Assembly: GCA_902470915.1 (NCBI GenBank)
Contig: CABRIB010000043.1
Span: 1-16,844 of the forward strand
DNA: 16,844 nucleotides
Origin: an uncultured Collinsella sp.
GTDB taxonomy: Bacteria > Actinomycetota > Coriobacteriia > Coriobacteriales > Coriobacteriaceae
Reading direction: 5' to 3'
Part shown: one piece after another, positions 1 through 5,977 of the stretch
How the letters are laid out: each line of letters starts with the position of its first letter
How positions within the stretch are numbered: position 1 is the stretch's first letter
Made by a program: the position numbers and the translations under genes
Notes under the pieces: model-generated
Databases searched by the model: none
What the model saw: only the letters and a program-made list of their open reading frames with translations
What the model was told of the DNA's origin: nothing

Positions 1-45
1 GATAGGAGTCCGTCTCGTGGGCTCGGAGATGTGTATAAGAGACAG
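1..45. other. Illumina Nextera i7 adapter (sequencing artefact)
   Basis: Not genomic. Positions 27-45 are the 19-base Tn5 mosaic end AGATGTGTATAAGAGACAG. Positions 12-26 are the Nextera read-2 adapter GTCTCGTGGGCTCGG, and 4-11 (AGGAGTCC) fit an i7 index (N705-type, read as GGACTCCT). The same adapter, reverse-complemented and with the same index, closes the contig. An apparent reading frame starting MYKRQ begins inside this adapter and is not a gene. Confidence 0.98.
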
Positions 46-235
46 GTTTCTAACTATTCTATATATGAAATGTGGTATGTACCAGCTATCCACTATTTCC
101 TGTTAGTTACATTATGTTTCAATCGTATTTTTCCAAATGCTTATCTACTTTGGATTCACCTACATGAGCATAAGAGATCTGTTGCCTTCCTATTTCCAAG
201 CCTGAAAATATCCAGAATCGAACCTGACTTTCTTA
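46..235. other. AT-rich segment with no recognisable gene
   Basis: This stretch is clearly richer in A and T than the rest of the contig. The change to GC-rich sequence comes at about 228-240, shortly before the stop codon of the PTS IIB fragment. No open frame here resembles a protein family I know, and the only long frame starts in the adapter. The expected next gene of a mannose-type PTS operon (IIC) is absent. It may be foreign sequence joined during library preparation or assembly, or a real AT-rich intergenic region. Confidence 0.5.
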
Positions 236-263
236 CGGCCGATTCGCCGCGTTCGACGACTCG

Positions 264-594
264 TTAAAACAGCGGAGCATTCATGGAGTCGGGTCCGTCA
301 CTGGGTAGATTGCGAACTTCCATTTTTACGCCGAGTTCTTGCAGCTCTCTGAGAGCAGCGACGTCTGCGTCGCTCACGGCAACGGCAGTCGTTGCAGAGC
401 GCTTGCCCTCCCCCGCCCGCATATGGCCGATGCCGACCTTGGCGATCGACACGCCGCCCCCAACCAGCGCGAGCGCATCGGCGGCTGAGGCCACCATGAT
501 CAAAATCCATTGACGCGGCGTTGCGGTATGAATGATGTCGATAGTCCTTTTGCACCGAGAAAAACCGTGTCCACACGCCTTCTGGCGCCGCGGC
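264..594 (-). pseudogene. 3' fragment of mannose/GalNAc-type PTS IIB component, frameshifted
   Basis: The intact protein is the cytoplasmic phosphocarrier IIB of a mannose-family (sorbose/AgaB-like) PTS, which receives phosphate from IIA and passes it to the incoming sugar. Only the C-terminal half remains. It begins near APEGVWTRFFSVQK, read in the frame whose Pro codon is at 585-583, then continues one frame over as TIDIIHTATPRQWIL and IAKVGIGHMRAGEGK, ending in NAPLF at a TAA. The two halves join smoothly if one G at about 546 is removed, so this is a +1 frameshift. The N-terminal part with the phosphorylated His is missing, and the sequence upstream is nagA. GIGHMRAGEGK corresponds to the family's conserved NxGNxHxxxGK block. 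The assignment rests on remembered family sequences. Confidence 0.75.
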
Positions 595-937
595 CCTCGT
601 CGGCCTGGGCGATGGCGGCGCAGGCGTCCTTGATCTGCTCGACGCCATCGGTGAACGTCGTGGGCAGCCAGCTGGCGGTGCCGCGACGGGCGAGCTCGGT
701 CGAGCTGATATCGATGCCCTCGGAAACGTTATCGGTAGTCGAGTGGTTGTAGAAGCCGTGGATGTGGGTGTCGACCATGCCCGGTGCGATCCACGACCCC
801 GTGTAGTCCCTGATCTCGCAAGAGGGCTCGTCGGCCTGCCAGGCGCCAAAGACGCCGTCCTCGACCATGAGATAGCCGCCCAGTTGCGGGCCTGCCGGCA
901 AGAAGAACTTGTCAGCCTTAATTGCGTACGTGCTCAT
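590..937 (-). pseudogene. nagA: 5' fragment of N-acetylglucosamine-6-phosphate deacetylase (nagA)
   Basis: NagA removes the acetyl group from GlcNAc-6-phosphate in amino-sugar catabolism. Full-length proteins have about 380 residues; here only about 117 remain. The ATG at 937 is preceded by GGGAG at a 5-base spacing. The fragment shows the N-terminal beta-sandwich start and the amidohydrolase metal motif GMVDTHIHG (His58, His60). It then runs LARRGTASWLPTTFTDG to ADEGRGA near position 586, where the sequence switches to the PTS IIB fragment. The rest of the TIM barrel with the other metal ligands and catalytic Asp is gone, so the product cannot work. The frame runs on into the IIB sequence out of frame and stops near 500. 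It lies downstream of the GntR gene in the same direction, the usual arrangement for a regulated amino-sugar operon. Confidence 0.85.
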
Positions 938-1023
938 CTATGCTCCCGTACCCGCAGTGCGTTTTAGGGCGGATCAAAAACCACCTCATTGTTAATTCGA
1001 GCGATTGTTCGTTGCCTTCTACC

Positions 1024-1062
1024 GCTTGGCACTTTTTGCACCCGCTGCAAAACACGCCAAGC
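1024..1062. promoter_or_regulatory. Two-step inverted repeat between gntR and nagA
   Basis: Outer arms GCTTGGC (1024-1030) and GCCAAGC (1056-1062) pair perfectly. After a 3x3 internal loop, inner arms TTTTGCA (1034-1040) and TGCAAAA (1046-1052) pair around a 5-base loop. It lies 19 bases after the gntR stop codon and about 87 bases before the nagA start. No U-run follows on the minus strand, so it is not a classical terminator. It could be an operator dyad, an RNA stabiliser or an mRNA processing structure. Confidence 0.6.
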
Positions 1063-1080
1063 CGTTTATATCCAATACCG

Positions 1081-1812
1081 TTAGACAGCGCGGTTGTGGT
1101 AGACCTTGTACTTAAACTGGTCGGCGCGCGCAACCGAACGCGTATACTCGATAACCTCGTTGTTCATGTCATATGTGGTACGAATCAAATCCAGGACCGG
1201 TGCGCCTTCGGCAATCTCGAGTAGACGAGCGTCGGAATGGCGTGCGATACTCGCGTAGAATTCTTCCTCGGCCAGGCGAACTTTCTCGTGATAGTCCTGC
1301 TCGATCATGTCATATAGAGATTTGTTCTCGATCATTGGGCGCTTAAGCGCAAAGAATTTGCGGCTCGGCAAATACGTGCACTCAATCATCAGCGGCACAC
1401 CATCGGCAATACGCAGGCGCTTGATCTTGTACAGACGCTCGCCCAGACGCGCGTTCATCTCTGCGGCAATATTCTTGTCAGCCTCGACCTCGGTAAACTC
1501 AAGAATCGTCGTCTTGGGCACACGACCGATCGCCTTCATCTGCTCGGTAAAGCTATAGGTTTGCGTGAGGTTTGCCGTCTGCAGAGAGCGGTCGCTTATC
1601 ATGGTTCCACGGCCACGCTGACGAACCACCAAGCCCAGGCGCTCAAGCTCCTGCAGGGCAAGGCGAACCGTCGTACGCGAGAGCCCGTAGCGCTCCGACA
1701 AGTCACGCTCGGACGGCAAATAGTCGCCGGGTCGAAGTTCGTGATCGATTTTATCGGTCAGCAAATCGACGAGCTGATCGTACAGAGGTTGTTTGCGCGC
1801 TCCCATTGCCAT
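1081..1812 (-). CDS. GntR-family (HutC/UTRA) transcriptional regulator
   Basis: A sugar-responsive DNA-binding repressor of about 243 residues. The N-terminal winged helix (roughly residues 8-75) shows QPLYDQLVDLLTDKI, LPSERDLSERYGLSRTTVR and a wing ending VRQRGRGTMI. The C-terminal UTRA effector domain contains KRLRIADGVPLMIECTYLP and ends EYTRSVARADQFKYKV, as in NagR/YvoA-type regulators that bind GlcN-6-P or GlcNAc-6-P. I chose the ATG at 1812 because GCAGGT lies 7-8 bases upstream; an in-frame GTG at 1863 would add 17 residues. It sits directly upstream of the nagA fragment on the same strand, so its ancestral targets were probably nagA and PTS genes. It is the only intact gene of this locus. 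The effector identity is inferred, not shown. Confidence 0.9.
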   Translation of the reverse strand: MAMGARKQPLYDQLVDLLTDKIDHELRPGDYLPSERDLSERYGLSRTTVRLALQELERLGLVVRQRGRGTMISDRSLQTANLTQTYSFTEQMKAIGRVPKTTILEFTEVEADKNIAAEMNARLGERLYKIKRLRIADGVPLMIECTYLPSRKFFALKRPMIENKSLYDMIEQDYHEKVRLAEEEFYASIARHSDARLLEIAEGAPVLDLIRTTYDMNNEVIEYTRSVARADQFKYKVYHNRAV

Positions 1813-1843
1813 AATGATACCTGCCGGATAAATAACTCGAAAT

Positions 1844-1855
1844 TGGTTGTAACCA
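1844..1855. promoter_or_regulatory. Candidate GntR autoregulatory operator
   Basis: TGGTTGTAACCA is a 5-bp inverted repeat around a 2-base centre, 32-43 bases upstream of the chosen gntR start. HutC-subfamily regulators bind short palindromes of this size with TGGT/ACCA ends, and many control themselves. No second copy is obvious upstream of nagA. Confidence 0.35.
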
Positions 1856-1885
1856 GACACCACGTACTATATCAGTTTTAATGGA

Positions 1886-1914
1886 ATAACAGCAGGTCAA
1901 ACCGCACATTTCAA
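1886..1914 (-). promoter_or_regulatory. Possible gntR promoter
   Basis: On the minus strand TTGAAA (1914-1909) is followed after 17 bases by TGTTAT (1891-1886), a passable -35/-10 pair. A start near 1879 would put the palindrome at 1844-1855 in the 5' leader. The -10 matches consensus at only four of six positions. An alternative -10, TATAGT, lies nearer the gene without a good -35. Confidence 0.3.
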
Positions 1915-1984
1915 TATTGTTTGCCAGTTGATAGCTTGTGCGCTGTAATACCAATCACACCGCTGCATCAAGTATCGATGTAGC

Positions 1985-2015
1985 AAAAAGGGCCGCCCCC
2001 GCGGAGCGGGACGAC
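1985..2015 (-). terminator. Rho-independent terminator after the EIIB fragment
   Basis: On the minus strand the arms GTCGTCCCGC and GCGGGGGCGGC (2015-1992) form a GC-rich hairpin with two G.U pairs and one bulged base, followed by CC and a T5 run (1989-1985). It lies about 30 bases after the stop codon the EIIB gene would use without its frameshift. That stop therefore looks like the ancestral gene end. Confidence 0.75.
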
Positions 2016-2044
2016 ACTTTGCAAGATACATACGTCTTTAAGTC

Positions 2045-2381
2045 TTAGAGAAGCTTCTTGAGCTCCCCGGCAACAGCTTGGGTCCGCGCCGATGATGACC
2101 TGGGTAGCACCCTTGCCCACCTTCATGACACCCAGAGCGCCAGCCTTCTTGCAGGTAGCCTCGTCGACCAGAGCGGAATCGCCGAGCTCGAAGCGCAGGC
2201 GAGTAGCGCAGCAGTCAACGGTCTTGCCCTTCTCCTTGCCACCGACGGCAGCGAGAACGGCAGCGGCCACAGCGGCGAACCTGTCGTCGCCAGCAGCGGA
2301 GAGGGCGGAGGTCTCCTCGACATCCATATCCTCGCGACCAGGGGTCATGAGGTTGAATTTGGTGATGGCGAAGCGGAACAT
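2045..2381 (-). pseudogene. C-terminal EIIB domain of a glucose/GlcNAc-type PTS permease, truncated and frameshifted
   Basis: Full-length EIICB proteins (NagE/PtsG type) import and phosphorylate sugar. This piece starts in the linker after the EIIC membrane domain (FAITKFNLMTPGRED), then gives a complete-looking EIIB domain with the phosphocysteine motif DCCATRLRF (Cys58 of the fragment) and GALGVMKVGKGATQVIIG. About 350 residues of EIIC are missing. Upstream in frame there is a stop near 2412, and then the terminator of the next gene. Near 2079-2086 the frame shifts: as it stands the protein continues with unrelated residues to 1968, whereas another frame gives QAVAGELKKLL and a TAA at 2047-2045, the expected family C-terminus. 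The ATG at 2381 has no good ribosome binding site. Together with nagA and the GntR gene it suggests an amino-sugar uptake locus. Confidence 0.8.
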
Positions 2382-2445
2382 ATGAATAAAACGTCCGAAA
2401 AGCTGAATATAACCCCTCTTTTTTCACCAATCTCTTCTTCAACGC

Positions 2446-2478
2446 AAAAAGCGCGCTAGGACGGTATCCGTTCTAGCG
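2446..2478 (-). terminator. Terminator after the SurA-N-like gene
   Basis: Minus-strand arms CGCTAGAACGG (2478-2468) and CCGTCCTAGCG (2464-2454) pair with one A.C mismatch around a 3-base loop. A T5 run (2450-2446) follows after CGC. It lies 48 bases after the stop codon of the gene at 2526-3611. Confidence 0.7.
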
Positions 2479-2525
2479 GGCTTATTCAGATATTTCGGCT
2501 ACGCACTCGGAAGCTCAGGCGAACC

Positions 2526-3611
2526 TTACGCAAACAGGCCGTAGATGCTGATGTTGGCCTTGGCGTAGAGGCCGTTAGCATACTCGGTCCACTTGGAGCT
2601 GGCACTCGAAGCCTGCGAAGAGTACTGCTGATAAGCAGTGTAGTAGGCGGTCATGGCCTGCTTGTAGGTGGCGCTATCGGCCGTAAAGGCATCATCGGCA
2701 AAGGCCTTGGCATAGGTGCTATCGGCATCCTTCCAAGTACCCTTTGAGCTATCCCACTCATCGCCGGCAAGGTTGATGATGTAGTCGGCGTAGTCCTTGC
2801 TCGCGGTCTCCTCGTTGCCGTCAGCAGGCTCGGTCGGGGCGGCCGGCATGCTTGCGGAGCTGTCGCCGACCTTCTTCTTGTAGAGCTTCTGCAGCGTCGC
2901 GGACTGACGGACGATCTTCTTAGCCTGGTCCTTGGACACGCCGTACTGCTTGGCCATAGTCTTGTAGTCGGAGGTGCCGATGGACTCCTCGGCGTACTGC
3001 TTCATTTCCTTGGAAGAGACGGTAATGCCCTCGTCCTCGGCAGCGTCCAGCAGAATCTGGTTGCGCACGTAGGACAGGATAACGTCGGCAGAAGGAGCGG
3101 TGTAGTTGCCGTCGTCGTCCTTGACGGTATCAAGGCTGTACTGGCTCTCGATGGCCTCGCGCGCGGTGATGTCGCTCTTCTTGCCGTTGTAGCTATAGCT
3201 TGCCACGGTCGAATCGAGCTGGTCCTCGGTGAGGGTCGCCGAGCCGGCACCCTTGCCGCCAAAACCACCGTTGCCGATAAAGAAGCCGACCACGGCAGCG
3301 ATCACGACGGCGACCACAAAGGCGGCAATCATCGTCTTCTTGTGCTTGCAAGCGTGGTCGTCCACGTCCGAGTCGTCGTCCTCGTCCTGCTCCTCGGGCA
3401 TGAGGTTCTCATCGGCGGCGTCCGCGGCGATCTTTGCCTCCAGGCGAGCGTCCTCCTCCTCAGCGGTCGTGCCGGCGGCAATATGTTCGGCAGACGTGCC
3501 GGCGACCAGGTCGATCTTCTCATCCTCATCACCGTCGGGGCCTTCGCCGCGCTCGATAATCTGGATGCCGTCGATCTCGTCCTTCTCGTCTTTCTTTTGA
3601 ATCAGACCCAT
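2526..3611 (-). CDS. Membrane-anchored SurA-N-like protein (putative extracytoplasmic chaperone)
   Basis: 361 residues. The N-terminal ~90 residues are very acidic and presumably cytoplasmic (runs such as DEDDDSDVDD). One transmembrane helix follows at about 93-113 (MIAAFVVAVVIAAVVGFFIG), then a Gly-rich linker and an external helical domain. That domain (about 125-260) resembles the SurA/PrsA N-terminal chaperone fold in the phrases ILSYVRNQILLDAAEDEGITV, SSKEMKQYAEE and YGVSKDQAKKIVRQS. I see no PpiC/parvulin catalytic domain; the last ~90 residues are Ser/Ala/Tyr-rich. A role in folding secreted proteins is therefore inference. The ATG at 3611 has AAGGAG 9 bases upstream. It follows icd with a gap of about 126 bases that holds a hairpin. 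Confidence 0.7.
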   Translation of the reverse strand: MGLIQKKDEKDEIDGIQIIERGEGPDGDEDEKIDLVAGTSAEHIAAGTTAEEEDARLEAKIAADAADENLMPEEQDEDDDSDVDDHACKHKKTMIAAFVVAVVIAAVVGFFIGNGGFGGKGAGSATLTEDQLDSTVASYSYNGKKSDITAREAIESQYSLDTVKDDDGNYTAPSADVILSYVRNQILLDAAEDEGITVSSKEMKQYAEESIGTSDYKTMAKQYGVSKDQAKKIVRQSATLQKLYKKKVGDSSASMPAAPTEPADGNEETASKDYADYIINLAGDEWDSSKGTWKDADSTYAKAFADDAFTADSATYKQAMTAYYTAYQQYSSQASSASSKWTEYANGLYAKANISIYGLFA

Positions 3612-3649
3612 AGTCAGCTACTCCTTATTGGAAACACAATCCCTCATAG

Positions 3650-3678
3650 AATACGCCCGACGAGGCGCCGGGCGTATT
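3650..3678. terminator. Perfect hairpin between icd and the SurA-N-like gene
   Basis: AATACGCCCG (3650-3659) and CGGGCGTATT (3669-3678) pair over 10 bp with a 9-base loop. It lies downstream of icd and 39-67 bases before the next start codon. There is no U-run after it on the minus strand, so it may be a weak or factor-dependent terminator or an mRNA-protecting structure in the leader of the next gene. Confidence 0.55.
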
Positions 3679-3737
3679 GATTCTTAGGTTATACGCAAAC
3701 ACTTAAGTACTATTTAGGCATTTGCAGCGTGCATACC

Positions 3738-4823
3738 TTAGGCCAGATGCGCAATAACGGCATCGGCAAAGGCCTGCGTACCGACAGCGCCCTCAACGGA
3801 GCCGGTCTGGGCACGACGCACGTCACCGGTAACCTGCTCGCCCTCGTCGAGCGTGGCAGATACGGCGGCACGAATGCGATTGGCAGCATCGTTCTCGCCC
3901 AGATGATCGAGCATCATAGCCGCAGACAGAATCTCGGCCGTGGGGTTGGCGATATCCTTGCCCGCGATATCGGGCGCGGAGCCGTGCGTTGCCTCGAAGA
4001 TGGCGCAGTCGGCACCGATGTTGGAGCCGGGGGCCATACCTAAGCCGCCCACCAGGCCAGCGCACAGGTCGCTCACGATGTCGCCGTACAGGTTGGGCAG
4101 CACCAGGACATCGAAGTCATTGGGGTTCTGGACCAGACCCATGCAGGTGGCGTCGACAATCTTGTCGTTGAACTCGATATCGGGATAGTTGGCGGCCACC
4201 TCGCGCGCCACGCGCAGGAACAGGCCGTCGGTCGCCTTCATGATGTTGGCCTTGTGCACGGCCGTCACCTTTTTGCGACCGCAGCGGCGGGCATACTCAA
4301 AAGCATACTCCACAATGCGGCGGCTCTTGGCGATAGAGATCGGCTTAATCGAGATCGCGGAATCGGCGGCGAAGGTCTTTTGGCCCGAACGCTCGACGAG
4401 CTGCGAGAGCTCCTCGACCTCGGCAGCGCCCTCATCGAACTCGATGCCGGCGTAGAGGTCCTCGGTGTTCTCGCGCACGATAACCAGGTCGACATCGCGG
4501 AAACGCGAGCCGTCGCCCGGCTGCGACAGGCAGGGGCGCACGCAGGCATACAGGTCGAAGTGCTTGCGCAGGGCAACGTTAACGCTGCGGAAGCCCGTGC
4601 CGACCGGCGTAGTGATGGGGCCCTTGATGGCAACCTTGGTCTCGGCGACCGCATCGAGCACGTGCTGAGGCAGCGGTGTGCCAAACTCGTCCATGACGCC
4701 GGCACCGGCCTCCTGGACGTTCCAGTTGATCTGGACACCGGTGGCCTCGACCACGCGGCGCATGGCCTGCGTAATCTCGGGACCGATACCGTCACCGGGA
4801 ATCAGGACTACATCGTGCGCCAT
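3738..4823 (-). CDS. icd: Isocitrate dehydrogenase, NAD-type (isocitrate/isopropylmalate family)
   Basis: 361 residues, the normal length for the short NAD-type enzyme related to the mitochondrial IDH3 alpha subunit. It would oxidise and decarboxylate isocitrate to 2-oxoglutarate. Visible motifs are LIPGDGIGPEI near the start, FRSVNVALRKHFDLYACVRP (substrate Ser80 and Arg residues), VRENTEDLYAGIE (117-128), HKANIMKATDG (catalytic Lys191), NLYGDIVSD (metal Asp248 and Asp252) and THGSAPDIAGKDIANP. The Asp where NADP enzymes carry Lys-Tyr points to NAD. Isopropylmalate or homoisocitrate dehydrogenase are alternatives, but VRENTEDLYAGIE and the absence of leucine genes favour isocitrate. The ATG has GAGGAG 9 bases upstream, overlapping the end of the preceding gene. 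It is the last gene of a four-gene minus-strand cluster. Confidence 0.87.
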   Translation of the reverse strand: MAHDVVLIPGDGIGPEITQAMRRVVEATGVQINWNVQEAGAGVMDEFGTPLPQHVLDAVAETKVAIKGPITTPVGTGFRSVNVALRKHFDLYACVRPCLSQPGDGSRFRDVDLVIVRENTEDLYAGIEFDEGAAEVEELSQLVERSGQKTFAADSAISIKPISIAKSRRIVEYAFEYARRCGRKKVTAVHKANIMKATDGLFLRVAREVAANYPDIEFNDKIVDATCMGLVQNPNDFDVLVLPNLYGDIVSDLCAGLVGGLGMAPGSNIGADCAIFEATHGSAPDIAGKDIANPTAEILSAAMMLDHLGENDAANRIRAAVSATLDEGEQVTGDVRRAQTGSVEGAVGTQAFADAVIAHLA

Positions 4824-4829
4824 AATCTG

Positions 4830-5528
4830 TTACTCCTCGTCTTCGGCGGCCTCAGATTTTTTAACGCTAGCACGCTTCTTCTTTTTGGAGAGATCCAGGC
4901 CAAAACGTTTAACAAGCATTTCGCAAATCTCGCTCGAACGGGCCTTGAGATAGCTGCCCTTGCCGTTCTCGGCATCGAACTTAAGGCGCAGCGCAAGCTT
5001 CTCGGCGACCTCGGCGTCGATCTCGCCCTGGCCAAACTCGTACAGGCAACCGAGCATGTCGCGATACTCGAGGTCGCCGTGGTAGCACTGGATGGCCTCG
5101 TCCAGAATGGGCCAAGCCTCGCGCGAACGCTCGACGCTCGTGGCGCCCCACACGCACAGCAGGCGGAAGGCGGCATAGCGCAGCGTGGAGGAAATCTCGT
5201 CGAACAGCGCGGTCTCGGCGCCCTCAAAGGCATCGCCCAGCTGCTCGGGGCAGGTGGTGGCAAGCGCCGCCAGGGCATCGAGGGCCTCCCAGCGGGTCTG
5301 AGCCTCGGGGCGGTCGAGTGCCTCGATCAGCGCGGGCACGCAGGGCACGACGCGCTGCGGATCGCGCTCGGCCAGCAGGTGCAGCACGCGGGCGGCAAAC
5401 TGGCGGATACGGCGCGTGGGGCAGCCGAGCTCCTTGACCAGACGGTCGACGGCGTTCTCGTTCTCCTCTGCCAGCTGAAGCTGTGCCAGCTCCTCGTCGG
5501 TGAGCTGTTCTTCCTTGTTTTCTGCCAT
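4830..5528 (-). CDS. HEAT-like helical-repeat protein of unknown function
   Basis: 232 residues, soluble and alpha-helical. The middle shows repeated paired helices typical of HEAT/armadillo scaffolds: RRIRQFAARVLHLLAERDP, VVPCVPALIEALDRPEAQ, RWEALDALAALATTCPEQL and STLRYAAFRLLCVWG. The N-terminus is acidic, and the C-terminus is Lys-rich then acidic (KKKKRASVKKSEAAEDEE). Such folds usually mediate protein contacts, and no catalytic motif is visible. AAGAGG precedes the ATG. It sits 6 bases before icd and 15 bases after the small membrane protein, so the four genes are almost certainly co-transcribed. A partner role towards icd or the dehydrogenase is a guess from position only. Confidence 0.65.
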   Translation of the reverse strand: MAENKEEQLTDEELAQLQLAEENENAVDRLVKELGCPTRRIRQFAARVLHLLAERDPQRVVPCVPALIEALDRPEAQTRWEALDALAALATTCPEQLGDAFEGAETALFDEISSTLRYAAFRLLCVWGATSVERSREAWPILDEAIQCYHGDLEYRDMLGCLYEFGQGEIDAEVAEKLALRLKFDAENGKGSYLKARSSEICEMLVKRFGLDLSKKKKRASVKKSEAAEDEE

Positions 5529-5543
5529 AGTTACCTCTTCTTA

Positions 5544-5972
5544 CTATTTCTTAGCGTGCTTGCCAGCACCCTTGCTGTCATCGGTGACCGAGATGAGCTG
5601 TCGGTCGGCTGCACCATTGTGACGCGCGCGGCGGCGCTCCTCGGCGTCGCCCGCATCGGCGGCGGCGCGGTGTGCCTTGTTGACGTTAAAGACCTCATCG
5701 TGCTTGCGCCATGGGCCGACGGACTCGCCAAAGCTCATCTTAAGACCGGCGATAAAACCGCCGAGCCAGCCGATCGGCGCAAACTGCACCAGCGGGAACA
5801 GCGAGAACACCCAGGTCAGCAGGACGACTGCCGCCGCTCCTGCAAAATTGGCAATCCAGTAGTCGCGCTTGGTGATGACGCGCTTTTCGCACGCCCACTG
5901 GCCGCACAAAAAGCCGATGTAGATCGCAAAGAGAAAGAGCACCAGCGCAAGCACCACGAACGTCCAGCTCAT
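5544..5972 (-). CDS. Small membrane protein of unknown function
   Basis: 142 residues from the ATG at 5972, preceded by GGGGAG at 8 bases. An in-frame start at 6008 lies inside the upstream gene and lacks this site. Hydrophobic stretches are WTFVVLALVLFLFAIYIGFL, then NFAGAAAVVLLTWVFSLFPLV and a shorter third around FAPIGWLGGFIAGL, so two or three membrane passes. The last ~60 residues are hydrophilic, rich in Arg, Ala and Lys, and probably cytoplasmic. I recognise no family. Its start codon lies 6 bases past the stop codon of the His/Cys-tailed dehydrogenase, implying tight co-expression. Confidence 0.7.
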   Translation of the reverse strand: MSWTFVVLALVLFLFAIYIGFLCGQWACEKRVITKRDYWIANFAGAAAVVLLTWVFSLFPLVQFAPIGWLGGFIAGLKMSFGESVGPWRKHDEVFNVNKAHRAAADAGDAEERRRARHNGAADRQLISVTDDSKGAGKHAKK

Positions 5973-5977
5973 GGGCG

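Noticed and set aside
185..240. tRNA-like T-arm (GGTTCGATTC on the minus strand)
   Set aside because: The stem has a mismatch, no acceptor, D or anticodon arms can be found at the right distances, and no CCA or matching 5' end is present.
31..267. Open frame starting MYKRQ at the left end
   Set aside because: The start codon is inside the Nextera adapter and the rest is unrecognisable AT-rich sequence.
500..937. A 145-residue functional short NagA
   Set aside because: The last ~28 residues are PTS IIB sequence read out of frame, and the catalytic barrel is missing.
2040..2090. Programmed frameshift at the end of the EIIB gene
   Set aside because: No slippery heptamer with a downstream structure is evident, the upstream EIIC is missing anyway, and family members need no frameshift; an indel mutation or sequence error is simpler.
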